A stretch of DNA of 64,000 nt from Sphingobacterium tenebrionis (GTDB lineage: Bacteria; Bacteroidota; Bacteroidia; Sphingobacteriales; Sphingobacteriaceae): contig NZ_JAYLLN010000010.1 in NCBI RefSeq assembly GCF_037126265.1, forward strand, positions 1 to 64,000, given 5' to 3'. Positions within the stretch are counted from its first letter, which is position 1. Each line of letters opens with the position of its first letter. This document shows, piece by piece, positions 43,051 through 51,599 of this stretch. The notes beneath the pieces were generated by a model. The model searched no databases. It was not told the DNA's origin and worked only from the letters and a program-made list of their open reading frames with translations. A program made the translations under genes and the position numbers.

Positions 43051-44247
43051 TTAGCCGATACTTGGTACTGGAACGACTTCGTTTGTATCTTTTTCATAAT
43101 CGATCTCATCAAAATTGAAACCGAACAATTGGAAGAAATCATTTCTGTAACCCTGAATATCAGAAATCTCTTCCAGATTTTCAGTAGTAGCTTTTTTCCA
43201 TAATTCAGCAACTTCCTGTTGCACATCTTCACGCATTTCCAGGTCATCCACTCGGATTCTTCCTTTTTCGTCCAACTGAAGATCCGAATTGTTGTAAAGT
43301 CTTTCCGCGAACAAACGTTGCATCTGCTCGATCGTTCCTTCATGTATCCCTTTTTCCTTCATTACTTTGTACAACAAAGAAATGTATAATGGAACCACAG
43401 GAATAGCAGAACTTGATTGGGTTACCAAAGCTTTGTTCACTGAAACATAAGAAACCCCATTAATATCTGCTAACAACGCATTGATAGCTGGAACAGTTGC
43501 TTCTAAATTATCTTTAGCACGACCGATCGTACCGTTTCTATAGATTGGATAGGTCAATTCTGGGCCGATGTAAGAATATGCAACGGTTTTTACACCTTCT
43601 GCCAATACTCCTGCAGCCTTCAGATCTTCTATCCAGAATTTCCAATCTTCGCCACCCATTACGGCTACGGTATTATTGATATCATCCTCCAGTTCCACCG
43701 GATTGATGGTGATATCAGAAACAACACCAGTATGGAAATCTACCGTTTTATCGGTAAATGGTTTTTCAATAGGTTTTAATACAGAGGCATGTTGCACGCC
43801 TGTTTTCGGATGCGTACGACGAGGTGAAGCCAATGAATAGACGACTAGATCCACTTGTCCAAGATCTTTCTTGATCAATTCAATGGTCTGTTGCTTGATT
43901 TCATCAGAGAAAGCATCGCCATTGATACTTTTGGCGTAAAGGCCTGCCGCTTGGGCTTCTTTTTCAAAAGCAGCGGTATTGTACCAACCTGCAGTACCTA
44001 ATTTTCCTTCGGTAGCTGGTTTTTCAAAAAACACGCCAATAGTAGCTGCATCAGATCCGAACGCAGCAGAAATACGAGAAGCAATACCAAAACCGGTTGA
44101 AGCACCGATTACCAATACCTTTTTAGGGCCGTCAGCAATCTTTCCTTTTGATTTCACGTATTCGATTTGGTTTTTGATGTGTTGTGCTGCTCCATCTGGA
44201 TGTGCAGTTAAACAAATAAAACCTCTAGTTCTTGGTTGTATAATCAT
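43051..44247 (-). CDS. fabV: FabV-type trans-2-enoyl-ACP/CoA reductase
   Basis: 398 residues, family length. It has the N-terminal MIIQPRTRGFICLTAHPDG of FabV, a Rossmann start VLVIGASTGFGIASRI, and the Y-x8-K catalytic motif (YRNGTIGRAK). It reduces enoyl-ACP at the last step of the fatty acid elongation cycle with NADH. FabV enzymes are known to be naturally triclosan-tolerant; that trait is inferred here. Confidence 0.96.
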   Translation of the reverse strand: MIIQPRTRGFICLTAHPDGAAQHIKNQIEYVKSKGKIADGPKKVLVIGASTGFGIASRISAAFGSDAATIGVFFEKPATEGKLGTAGWYNTAAFEKEAQAAGLYAKSINGDAFSDEIKQQTIELIKKDLGQVDLVVYSLASPRRTHPKTGVQHASVLKPIEKPFTDKTVDFHTGVVSDITINPVELEDDINNTVAVMGGEDWKFWIEDLKAAGVLAEGVKTVAYSYIGPELTYPIYRNGTIGRAKDNLEATVPAINALLADINGVSYVSVNKALVTQSSSAIPVVPLYISLLYKVMKEKGIHEGTIEQMQRLFAERLYNNSDLQLDEKGRIRVDDLEMREDVQQEVAELWKKATTENLEEISDIQGYRNDFFQLFGFNFDEIDYEKDTNEVVPVPSIG

Positions 44248-44294
44248 CCTTAATTAAATTTCATTGAATAATCTTGACAAAAATAGTCAATTTT

Positions 44295-45440
44295 TTATCT
44301 TTTAATATAGTTCTTGTATAATAGATTGATAACTTCCTTGGAAAATTTGAGGGTCTGTCCATCCTCTACCAAGTTCGGTACACAGCCATTGGTAATGACG
44401 ATAAACCCAAATTTCTTTTTGGGTTCAAAGAACATATTGCTATAAAGTCCATAGGCAGAGCCGGTATGCCCTATTAAATGTTCTCCAGTAATAAGATCAT
44501 TGGTTTCCAATAAGGCTAATCCATAATGCTCTTTAGCAGACAAGCCTTTCTGCATTCTTTTTGAACTTTTCGCCTTGAGGATTCTTACTTTTCCCAACTT
44601 CCCATAGTTCATGTGCATCATCATATAGGTAGACAGGTCCTTGGCGGAGATCTTAAGCCCCCCGGTTGGAGAGAATACAGGGGTGCTCACACCCATCGTA
44701 TAATTCCTGATTTCTTCTGATCGCGGATTGTAGGCAGAAGGTTGCTCTTTAAAAACCCCAGTGGTTTTTACATATAGCTTAGCAAACCTGCTTTGGTCCA
44801 AAGAATCCACACAGTATCCTGCCTGTAATTGCAAGGGAGCTAATACTTGCTGTTCGATGTAGTTATCAAAACGGATATTGCTGATCCTTTCAAGAACTGC
44901 CCCTACCATATTGAAATTAAGGTTACAATATTCATAGCCTGTGCCTGGTTCGTAATTATTATAGGATTTAGCCCAATTGGGGTTTTTCGTAGAATCCAGG
45001 ACATCAAAAGTGAAATATCCATTGCTATCGTTCAGGCTAGAACGATGCGATAGCACCATTTCTAATGTTATTTTGGTATTCGGGAATTTAGGATTTCGCA
45101 CGTTGAATCCGACCAGATCACTGAAATCATCATCTAGACTGATTTTTCCCTGCTCCACCAATTGCATAATTGCAGTAGAACTGAAAGATTTGGAGATCGA
45201 CGCGATCCGAAACAGATCTTGCGTACTCAATGCGGTTTTCTTTTCTAGGTCCTTGTAGCCATAGGCCTTTTCGAATACGGGTTTTCCATTCTTTACCACC
45301 ACTATAGCTAGACCAACAGCCTCATGCTTCTGTATAATCTGTTGCAGATCTTCCTCAAACGTAGGGCTTTGTGCATAGCTTGATCCAATCATGGTAAAAA
45401 CCATGAAAATCAATAAGGTATAGGTTTTAAGGATATTCAT
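44295..45440 (-). CDS. Serine hydrolase of the beta-lactamase/PBP4* family
   Basis: 381 residues with a signal peptide (LLIFMVFTMIGSSYAQ). The active-site SxxK is in IASISKSFSS, the YxN is YCN in YEYCNLNFN, and the third motif is probably HTGSAYG. These periplasmic enzymes hydrolyse beta-lactams, D-peptides or esters; the substrate cannot be told. It is a single gene, 24 bases downstream of the DUF3307 gene. Confidence 0.88.
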   Translation of the reverse strand: MNILKTYTLLIFMVFTMIGSSYAQSPTFEEDLQQIIQKHEAVGLAIVVVKNGKPVFEKAYGYKDLEKKTALSTQDLFRIASISKSFSSTAIMQLVEQGKISLDDDFSDLVGFNVRNPKFPNTKITLEMVLSHRSSLNDSNGYFTFDVLDSTKNPNWAKSYNNYEPGTGYEYCNLNFNMVGAVLERISNIRFDNYIEQQVLAPLQLQAGYCVDSLDQSRFAKLYVKTTGVFKEQPSAYNPRSEEIRNYTMGVSTPVFSPTGGLKISAKDLSTYMMMHMNYGKLGKVRILKAKSSKRMQKGLSAKEHYGLALLETNDLITGEHLIGHTGSAYGLYSNMFFEPKKKFGFIVITNGCVPNLVEDGQTLKFSKEVINLLYKNYIKR

Positions 45441-45464
45441 TTTTATATAGGTTTATGTTTGTTT

Positions 45465-46193
45465 TTATATTAAAATCAGTGCTTGTTTTAAGCCTAAGGC
45501 AATCAAGGTCCCTAACACAAAACTCAACAGTGTGCCAATCAGTACATATTCGGTGAATTTGGTATCTTTTGCATTGCTGAGGTCGCCAAATCGGAATATG
45601 GATTTGGCAGCCAAAAGAAAGCCGATGCCCTCCATGAAATCCAACAGAACGAAACATAAGATCATGACCCTTTCCAAAACCCCGATCAATTTTCCAGCCT
45701 CAAATAGGGTTTCCTTCCGTTTATTGTTGAACTCTACCTCTTGGTTCCATTTACTGATGTATACCCGAATAATGATCGGCACCACAAACAGCTGCATCAT
45801 GATGGCTATGAGGTACAAAAGGATGGTATACGGATCTATTTGTCCGATGAGCGCGTTCCATTTCTCAGGATTATTGAAGAAAAACACGACAAGGATACTC
45901 CCGATATGCAGTAGCTGATCGATGATAAAGGCCAAGACCCCATGCTTAGGGAATTTTATCTCAAAACCGATCTTAGCACTATCAATGGCCAAATGTGCTG
46001 CTGTTAAAAAAAGGATGTTCTGCCAATTCCCGGTCAAATCCCAGGAGAAAAACAAGAATAATAATCCTGCATGAACAGCGATATGATAAAATAGGTATTG
46101 AATCTTAGCCGTTCTTTTTTCCACCCAAGACCTAGGTTGCAAAACAAAATCCCCAAGGATATGGGCCAGAAACATCAATAATAAACTAAGCAT
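45465..46193 (-). CDS. DUF3307 integral membrane protein
   Basis: 242 residues with about six to seven helices. The DUF3307 signature is at the start (LAHILGDFVLQPRSWVEKR) and a conserved AAHLAIDSAK follows. It overlaps the SatD-like gene by 8 bases, a pairing common in Bacteroidota. Function unknown. Confidence 0.82.
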   Translation of the reverse strand: MLSLLLMFLAHILGDFVLQPRSWVEKRTAKIQYLFYHIAVHAGLLFLFFSWDLTGNWQNILFLTAAHLAIDSAKIGFEIKFPKHGVLAFIIDQLLHIGSILVVFFFNNPEKWNALIGQIDPYTILLYLIAIMMQLFVVPIIIRVYISKWNQEVEFNNKRKETLFEAGKLIGVLERVMILCFVLLDFMEGIGFLLAAKSIFRFGDLSNAKDTKFTEYVLIGTLLSFVLGTLIALGLKQALILI

Positions 46194-46788
46194 GTTTTCT
46201 TAATTCTTGTGTACAATATCGTATGACCTGTTGAATTTTCGCATAATTCGCCTTCCTGAGCTCTAAGCTCAATTGGCTCTGGTGCTTCCGACCTATTATT
46301 TCCAATAATTCCTGTTGGGTAGCCTCGGGGTTTTCCAATGCCGCTTTGACCGACTCCGCCATATTCACCGTCCATTGTTCGGCAATCAGACAGGCTAAGC
46401 TGGTTGTCAGGTTCAAGAAGGCATCCAAATCCTCGTTTTCGGATTTGAACAGGATACTTTCTTTCCCCAGATGATCAAATGCTTCGCCCGAATACACGAA
46501 GGCCGTGCCGGAAGCTTTTTTGATGTCGGGGTCTATATAGCTGATCTCTCCAATCCCTATCCCTAACCGAACATCCATATTTTCAAAACTTCTTAATGAA
46601 GCTTTCAAATGAAAAATAGTGGTAAACAACTGCTCTACGTCTACCTCAGCCTGGAAACTATCTCCCCGGAACACATCAAAACGCTGCGCATGGAGTCGAA
46701 GACTATGTTCTAATTCGGGCATCCACAATCCGATATCCTGGGATCTTGAATGCACTACATCTCCTGTTATGATGATTCGTTGGTTCAT
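46186..46788 (-). CDS. SatD-like protein
   Basis: 200 residues. The start IIITGDVVHSRSQD and FRGDSFQAEV match SatD-family proteins (GD(I/V)xxSR, then GDxFQ), which resemble a nucleotidyl-cyclase-like core. The C-terminus with TQQELLEIIGRKHQSQLS resembles a helix-turn-helix, so it may bind DNA. It is coexpressed with the DUF3307 gene, and its upstream region carries the TATAA array. Confidence 0.7.
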   Translation of the reverse strand: MNQRIIITGDVVHSRSQDIGLWMPELEHSLRLHAQRFDVFRGDSFQAEVDVEQLFTTIFHLKASLRSFENMDVRLGIGIGEISYIDPDIKKASGTAFVYSGEAFDHLGKESILFKSENEDLDAFLNLTTSLACLIAEQWTVNMAESVKAALENPEATQQELLEIIGRKHQSQLSLELRKANYAKIQQVIRYCTQELRKHA

Positions 46789-46858
46789 AATGATTGAATT
46801 TACTGTTTTATTTCCTAAATTTCCTTTATAATTTCTTTAGAATTATTTTCATCAAAAA

Positions 46859-46965
46859 TATAACCGAAAACGATTATAAATCAGTTTATAACCAAATATA
46901 GTTATATTAGAATTTATAATCAAAATTAATTATAATTAAGAATATAATCAAATAACGTTATAATC
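46859..46965. promoter_or_regulatory. Array of eight TATAA boxes between divergent genes
   Basis: TATAAYC-like boxes start at 46859, 46875, 46887, 46915, 46931, 46943 and 46959, with one inverted copy (GTTATA) at 46901. The intervals are 16, 12, 14, 14, 16, 12 and 16 bases. The regular spacing and the location between the SatD-like gene and ppk2 suggest a multi-site operator bound by an oligomeric regulator. A plain AT-rich promoter is the alternative. Confidence 0.55.
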
Positions 46966-46980
46966 AGATAAAAAAGCAAT

Positions 46981-47856
46981 ATGGCGAATTATGCAAAGAA
47001 ACTAACGGCTGATAAGGATTTTAAGCTTTCCGATCATCCCTCCAAATTCCAAGAGGATATCAGTTCGGATGAAGCGAAAGAAAAATTGAAGGAACTGCGC
47101 AAAAAAATAGCTGACCTGCAGGACAAGATGTATGCCGATGACCGATATAGTGTCCTTATCTGCCTTCAAGGCATGGATACGGCCGGAAAAGACTCTTTAA
47201 TCAGGGAAGTCTTCAAGGCAATGAATGTGCGAGGGGTCGTGGTGGAAAGTTTCAAAACCCCTAGCGAGGAGGAACTGCAGCATGATTACCTTTGGCGACA
47301 TGAAATCAAATTACCGCAGAAAGGAAAGTTCACTGTTTTTAACCGAACGCATTATGAGAATGTTTTGGTTACCAGGGTTCATCCTGAATATCTATTGAAC
47401 GAACGCATACCGGGAATCACCGACCCCAAGAAATTGCCGAAGAATTTTTGGGATATGCGTTTCGAGCAGATCAACAATTTTGAGAAAAGATTGGCGGAAA
47501 ACGGGATGATCATCTTCAAGTTCTTCCTGAACCTTGGTAAGGAAGAGCAGAAGAACAGGCTATTGAGCCGTTTGGAGGAAGAGGAAAAGAATTGGAAGTT
47601 CTCCCCTGGCGATTTGGAAGAAAGAGCTTTATGGGACAAATACCAAGTATGCTATGAAGACGCGATCAAAAACACCAGTAAAAAACATGCGCCATGGTAT
47701 GTTATCCCCTCAGACAGCAAACCCGTAAGCCGGTATCTCGTTGCGCAGATCATTTACGATGTACTATCACAGTACAAGGATATCCAATACCCGGAAATGC
47801 CGGAAGAAATGGAAGAGAACAAAAGATTATATAAAGAACAATTGGAAGCTGAATAG
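46981..47856 (+). CDS. ppk2: Polyphosphate kinase 2 family protein
   Basis: 291 residues, family length. It transfers phosphate between polyphosphate and nucleotides. The Walker A-like motif is QGMDTAGKDSLIREV, the lid region is near FKTPSEEELQHDYLWRHE, and Walker B-like FNRTHYENVLV follows with the conserved Arg. Class I or III (AMP/ADP phosphorylating) cannot be separated by eye. It is driven from the TATAA array region. An 11-bp hairpin spans its stop codon. Confidence 0.93.
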   Translation: MANYAKKLTADKDFKLSDHPSKFQEDISSDEAKEKLKELRKKIADLQDKMYADDRYSVLICLQGMDTAGKDSLIREVFKAMNVRGVVVESFKTPSEEELQHDYLWRHEIKLPQKGKFTVFNRTHYENVLVTRVHPEYLLNERIPGITDPKKLPKNFWDMRFEQINNFEKRLAENGMIIFKFFLNLGKEEQKNRLLSRLEEEEKNWKFSPGDLEERALWDKYQVCYEDAIKNTSKKHAPWYVIPSDSKPVSRYLVAQIIYDVLSQYKDIQYPEMPEEMEENKRLYKEQLEAE

Positions 47857-47865
47857 CTTCCAATT
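47840..47865 (+). repeat. Hairpin overlapping the ppk2 stop codon
   Basis: AATTGGAAGCT (47840-47850) and AGCTTCCAATT (47855-47865) are perfect reverse complements around GAAT; the TAG stop lies inside. No T-run follows on the + strand, so it may act by mRNA stability rather than as an intrinsic terminator. Confidence 0.6.
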
Positions 47866-47888
47866 AGAATATATCTTAAAAAAAACCT

Positions 47889-48677
47889 TTAAAAAACCAC
47901 TTTAGAAAGTCCACCATCCAAGGGGATGCTGGCACCATTGAGATAAGAGGCATAATCTGAAGCCAAGAAGGTGACTAAAAAGCCATATTCGGCAGGTAAT
48001 CCCAATCTTTTTGATGGAATGCTTTCCAATCGCTGCTGCTTGACATCTTCCAGGGGAATTCCCTGTTGTTTGGCTTGTCCTTCCATCAGACTATGTAAGC
48101 GCTCAGTATCGAAATAGCCCGTCATAATGGAATTAACGGTAATTCCATCCTTGGCTACGGCAGCAGAAAGGGATTTGCTCCAGCTGACCAGGGCAATCCG
48201 CATACTGTTGGAAAGGACCAGGTTATCCTGTGGCTCTTTAACGGTTAGCGATGAAACATTGATGATCCGGCCGAATCCCTGCTTTCTCATATGGGGCAAT
48301 GCCAATTCGCTGGCAATTACCGCATTCTGGAACAAGAGATCAAAAGCTACCTGATAATCCGTTTCCTTTTTCGATAGGACATTGCCCGGTTGAGGACCAT
48401 TGGTATTGTTCAATAAAACATCAATGTGATGTTTACCAAAAAAGTCCTTCAACACGGCTTTATGTTTTTCCAGATCATTAAAATCCGTGATCACATAGCC
48501 ATGCTGTTGCCCTTTGGCATCATCCAATTCCGCAACTACGGCCTTAAGCTTCTCTTCATTTCTCGCCATCACGAACACCTCAGCTCCTGCCGAAGCTAAT
48601 TGCAATGCTATCCCTTTTCCAATTCCATCCGAACCACCTCCTACTAAGGCCTTTTTTCCACTAAGATCTATTAACAT
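47889..48677 (-). CDS. Short-chain dehydrogenase/reductase with atypical active site
   Basis: 262 residues with the SDR Rossmann start ALVGGGSDGIGKGIALQL, the NNTNGP segment in place of NNAG, and INVSS. The place of the catalytic YxxxK reads NLVLSNSMRIALVSW, so Tyr and Lys are replaced (Asn and Arg). SDRs of this SNS-R type are known and are often annotated as 3-oxoacyl-ACP reductase-like. Activity is uncertain. Confidence 0.85.
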   Translation of the reverse strand: MLIDLSGKKALVGGGSDGIGKGIALQLASAGAEVFVMARNEEKLKAVVAELDDAKGQQHGYVITDFNDLEKHKAVLKDFFGKHHIDVLLNNTNGPQPGNVLSKKETDYQVAFDLLFQNAVIASELALPHMRKQGFGRIINVSSLTVKEPQDNLVLSNSMRIALVSWSKSLSAAVAKDGITVNSIMTGYFDTERLHSLMEGQAKQQGIPLEDVKQQRLESIPSKRLGLPAEYGFLVTFLASDYASYLNGASIPLDGGLSKVVF

Positions 48678-48686
48678 GTATACATT

Positions 48687-49148
48687 TTATTTTTCGTCGT
48701 TCTTCGGATAACCTTCTTCATCAAGGTCATCCCTATAATCTTCCGGATTTCGGGATAGGGCCTCATCTTCCTTAGAAACGCGTATAGCGCGATCGTCCGT
48801 GATCCGCATATTATTATCCTCCAGCTCTTCTTGCTGCAAATCTTCCCGATCGGCATATTCCTCTCCAACATAAGGGTTCGAATTATCAAAGGTAGAATCA
48901 TCATCCTGAGCACCTTCACTGATCGTATCGTAATCCATTGGATGATCCCAATCTGGATCTTCATCATTCACATCCAATTCAAAACTATCTTCTTCTTCAT
49001 TATAGGCCAGATCCTGCGGATCGGTAGGTCCCTGCTCATCGATTTCTTCTGTGCCCTCATCCAAGATTTCCTGACCTTGTTCTAGGTTTTCCGCTTCGTT
49101 TTCCAGGTTTTCTTCTAGATTCTTTTTGTTGTTTTTCGAATTTTCCAT
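48687..49148 (-). CDS. Highly acidic low-complexity protein
   Basis: 153 residues, about a third Asp/Glu, with no hydrophobic core, Cys or signal peptide; probably largely disordered. A short basic start (SKNNKKN) is followed by acidic repeats (LEENLENEAENLEQG, NEEEDSFELDVNDEDPDWD). It is 9 bases upstream of the SDR gene on the same strand. Function unknown. Confidence 0.65.
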   Translation of the reverse strand: MENSKNNKKNLEENLENEAENLEQGQEILDEGTEEIDEQGPTDPQDLAYNEEEDSFELDVNDEDPDWDHPMDYDTISEGAQDDDSTFDNSNPYVGEEYADREDLQQEELEDNNMRITDDRAIRVSKEDEALSRNPEDYRDDLDEEGYPKNDEK

Positions 49149-49257
49149 GATCGATAATTTAAATATACACTTTTCTTAATAACCCCCAAAAAGCCTTAAA
49201 AGTTTGCCTAAAAGCCTGAATTATGCCTGATTATATATAGGATATTAAAGAATTAAC

Positions 49258-49275
49258 GTTATATTTACATATAAC
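49258..49275. promoter_or_regulatory. Inverted repeat upstream of the 126-aa gene
   Basis: GTTATAT (49258-49264) and ATATAAC (49269-49275) with TTAC between them. The preceding AACGTTATA also occurs in the TATAA array (46954-46962), so a common regulator is possible. It lies 19 bases upstream of the start codon. Confidence 0.35.
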
Positions 49276-49293
49276 AATTATAAACTTTCTACT

Positions 49294-49674
49294 ATGCAAA
49301 CTAAAACTGAATACCTTATTTGGGACAAGATTGTCTGTAGTGCAAAAAGTCGTTTTGATGCTGAACTCTATGCCAATAAGTTCAAGGATATGGCTCCGGA
49401 ATTATTCGATAAATTGATATTGCATATCATTGTTGGCTTTGCATCTGGGGAAGATCACGATAGTATAGCTATTAATTTACACAATGAAATTGAGCATTTG
49501 GGCATTGAAGTCCGTGAAGGCGTGGTCGATGCGATTGTTTCCGACAAACATGTGCTCTTCTCATCAGAAATCTACGCGGCCTACCTCACTTTCTCCATGT
49601 TGGAGGACGGAAACAACGAAGCAGAAGTGCTTGGCTATGTGACCGACCTATTGGAGCATCCACAGTTATATTAG
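49294..49674 (+). CDS. Hypothetical protein, 126 aa
   Basis: Unrecognised, soluble, helical and acidic (KFKDMAPELFDKLILHIIVG; FSMLEDGNNEAEVLGYVTDL). One Cys, no membrane segment. It is followed 38 bases later by trpS on the same strand. No function can be proposed. Confidence 0.65.
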   Translation: MQTKTEYLIWDKIVCSAKSRFDAELYANKFKDMAPELFDKLILHIIVGFASGEDHDSIAINLHNEIEHLGIEVREGVVDAIVSDKHVLFSSEIYAAYLTFSMLEDGNNEAEVLGYVTDLLEHPQLY

Positions 49675-49712
49675 GGTGATTTATTTCCAATATTTGCATA
49701 TCTTTGCAACAT

Positions 49713-50711
49713 ATGGAAACCGTTGTTAGTGGTATTAGAAGTACCGGAAAATTACACCTAGGAAACTATTATGGAGCATTGCGCAATTTCGTTAAAATGC
49801 AGAACGAATACAATTGCTTCTTTTTTATAGCCGACCTTCACTCGTTAACTACACACCCTACCCCACAGGACCTAACCAGTACTGTGCGCCAAGTGGTTGT
49901 TGAATATTTAGCTGCCGGATTGGATCCTGAAAAATCCACCATCTATGTACAATCTGATGTGCCTGAGGTAGCTGAATTATATTTATACATGAACATGAAC
50001 GCTTACCTGGGCGAACTGGAGCGTTCTACCGCTTTCAAGGACAAGGTAAGAGCAAACCCAAATAATGTCAATGCAGGTCTATTGACTTATCCTGTTTTGA
50101 TGGCTTGTGATATTTTGATCCACCATGCGACCAAAGTACCGGTTGGTAAAGATCAGGAACAGCATCTGGAGATGACACGTACCTTCGGTAACCGTTTCAA
50201 CCGGTTGTATAATGTGGATTATTTCCAAGAGTCCTTCGCCTTTACCTATTCCGACAAACTGATCAAGATCCCTGGATTGAGTGGTCAGGGAAAAATGGGG
50301 AAATCCAATGGTGATGCCGATTGTATCTACCTTTCCGATCCTGCAGAGTCGATCCGTAAAAAGATCATGCGTGCAGTGACGGATGCTGGACCTACCGGTT
50401 TGAACCAGGAAAAACCAGAAGCGGTTCAGAATCTATTCGATTTAATGAAAGTGGTCTCTACACCGGATACCTTGGCCCATTTTGATGGCCTGTACAACAA
50501 TTGCGAAATCAGATATGGTGATTTCAAAAAACAATTGGCAGAGGATATGGTATTGGCAACCAATGAGGTGAGAACACGTATCGAAGAAATCGATAAGGAT
50601 GATGCCTATATTGCGAAAGTACTTAAACTGGGTGCAGATAAGGCACAGGCTAGTGCGCAAAAAACATTGAAAGAGGTAAGAGAAATCATTGGTCTTAAAA
50701 AACTATATTAA
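49713..50711 (+). CDS. trpS: Tryptophanyl-tRNA synthetase
   Basis: About 332 residues from the ATG METVVSGIRSTG; a TTG nine bases upstream is in frame but less likely. It attaches Trp to tRNA-Trp. Class I motifs are KLHLGNYYGA (HIGH region) and GKMGKSNGD (KMSKS). Length is normal for bacterial TrpRS. It is followed by a deoxynucleoside kinase gene 6 bases later. Confidence 0.97.
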   Translation: METVVSGIRSTGKLHLGNYYGALRNFVKMQNEYNCFFFIADLHSLTTHPTPQDLTSTVRQVVVEYLAAGLDPEKSTIYVQSDVPEVAELYLYMNMNAYLGELERSTAFKDKVRANPNNVNAGLLTYPVLMACDILIHHATKVPVGKDQEQHLEMTRTFGNRFNRLYNVDYFQESFAFTYSDKLIKIPGLSGQGKMGKSNGDADCIYLSDPAESIRKKIMRAVTDAGPTGLNQEKPEAVQNLFDLMKVVSTPDTLAHFDGLYNNCEIRYGDFKKQLAEDMVLATNEVRTRIEEIDKDDAYIAKVLKLGADKAQASAQKTLKEVREIIGLKKLY

Positions 50712-50717
50712 TCAGAT

Positions 50718-51332
50718 ATGCATATAGCCATTGTTGGAAATATTGGTGCTGGAAAGACGACTTTAACCGAGCGTCTTGCCAAACACCTCAACTTTGAACC
50801 CCAATTTGAAGCCGTAGATAACAACCCATATCTGGAGGATTTCTACAGCGATATGAAACGTTGGGCCTTTAACCTACAGATATTTTTTCTGAACAGCCGT
50901 TTCCGTCATATTGTTGATCTGCAGAACCGCGGGATCAATATGATCCAAGACCGTACGATCTATGAAGATGCTTACATCTTTGCAGAGAACTTGTACGATA
51001 TGGGATTGATGAGTGAACGGGATTTTGAGAATTATAGCGATATCTTCCAAAGTATCATCCATTATATCAAACCACCGGATTTATTGATTTATTTGAAGGC
51101 ATCAGTGCCTACATTGGTGAATAATATTCAGAAACGTGGTAGAGATTATGAATCGGGGATAAGATTGGATTACCTTTCCAAATTGAACGAGAAGTATGAA
51201 AAATGGATCGGGAATTATAAGGATGGGAAATTGTTGATCTTGGATAAGGATAATTTGGATTTCGCGAATAATTCTGAGGATTTAGGAATTATTATTCAAA
51301 AGATTGAAACGGAGTTATTTGGCTTGTTTTAG
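50718..51332 (+). CDS. Deoxynucleoside kinase
   Basis: 204 residues, dNK family. P-loop GNIGAGKTTLTERLA, the ERS-like motif as QDRTIYEDAYIFAEN, and the LID region QKRGRDYESGIRLDYL. It phosphorylates a deoxynucleoside (dAdo/dGuo/dCyd type) in salvage; exact specificity cannot be read. It follows trpS by 6 bases. Confidence 0.9.
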   Translation: MHIAIVGNIGAGKTTLTERLAKHLNFEPQFEAVDNNPYLEDFYSDMKRWAFNLQIFFLNSRFRHIVDLQNRGINMIQDRTIYEDAYIFAENLYDMGLMSERDFENYSDIFQSIIHYIKPPDLLIYLKASVPTLVNNIQKRGRDYESGIRLDYLSKLNEKYEKWIGNYKDGKLLILDKDNLDFANNSEDLGIIIQKIETELFGLF

Positions 51333-51387
51333 GCTTGATAGTGTAAGGAAAATCCGTCATTGTAAAAACACGTCATTGCGAAAGCAC

Positions 51388-51582
51388 GTCATTGCGAGGA
51401 GGCACGACGAAGCAATCTTTCTTTTAGTGTCATCCTGAGCAGCGTCTTTATCATCCTGAGCAGCGTCGAAGGATCTGTACGGGTACCAATTGTAGATGCT
51501 TCGACTTCGCTCAGCATGACAAGACTAAAGATTGCTTCGTTCCTAGCAATGACGATAAGATTGCTTCGTTCCTCGCAATGAC
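51388..51582. repeat. Nested Bacteroidota palindromes
   Basis: Outer arms GTCATTGCGAGGAGGCACG...AAGCAATCTTT and GATTGCTTCGTTCCTCGC..ATGAC enclose an inner GTCATCCTGAGCAGCGTCGA / TCGACTTCGCTCAGCATGAC palindrome (51429-51520). Partial left-arm copies precede it near 51353 and 51371. The outer right arm is present twice (51531-51553 and 51560-51582). Confidence 0.85.
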
Positions 51583-51599
51583 GTAAAAACAAAAAAATC

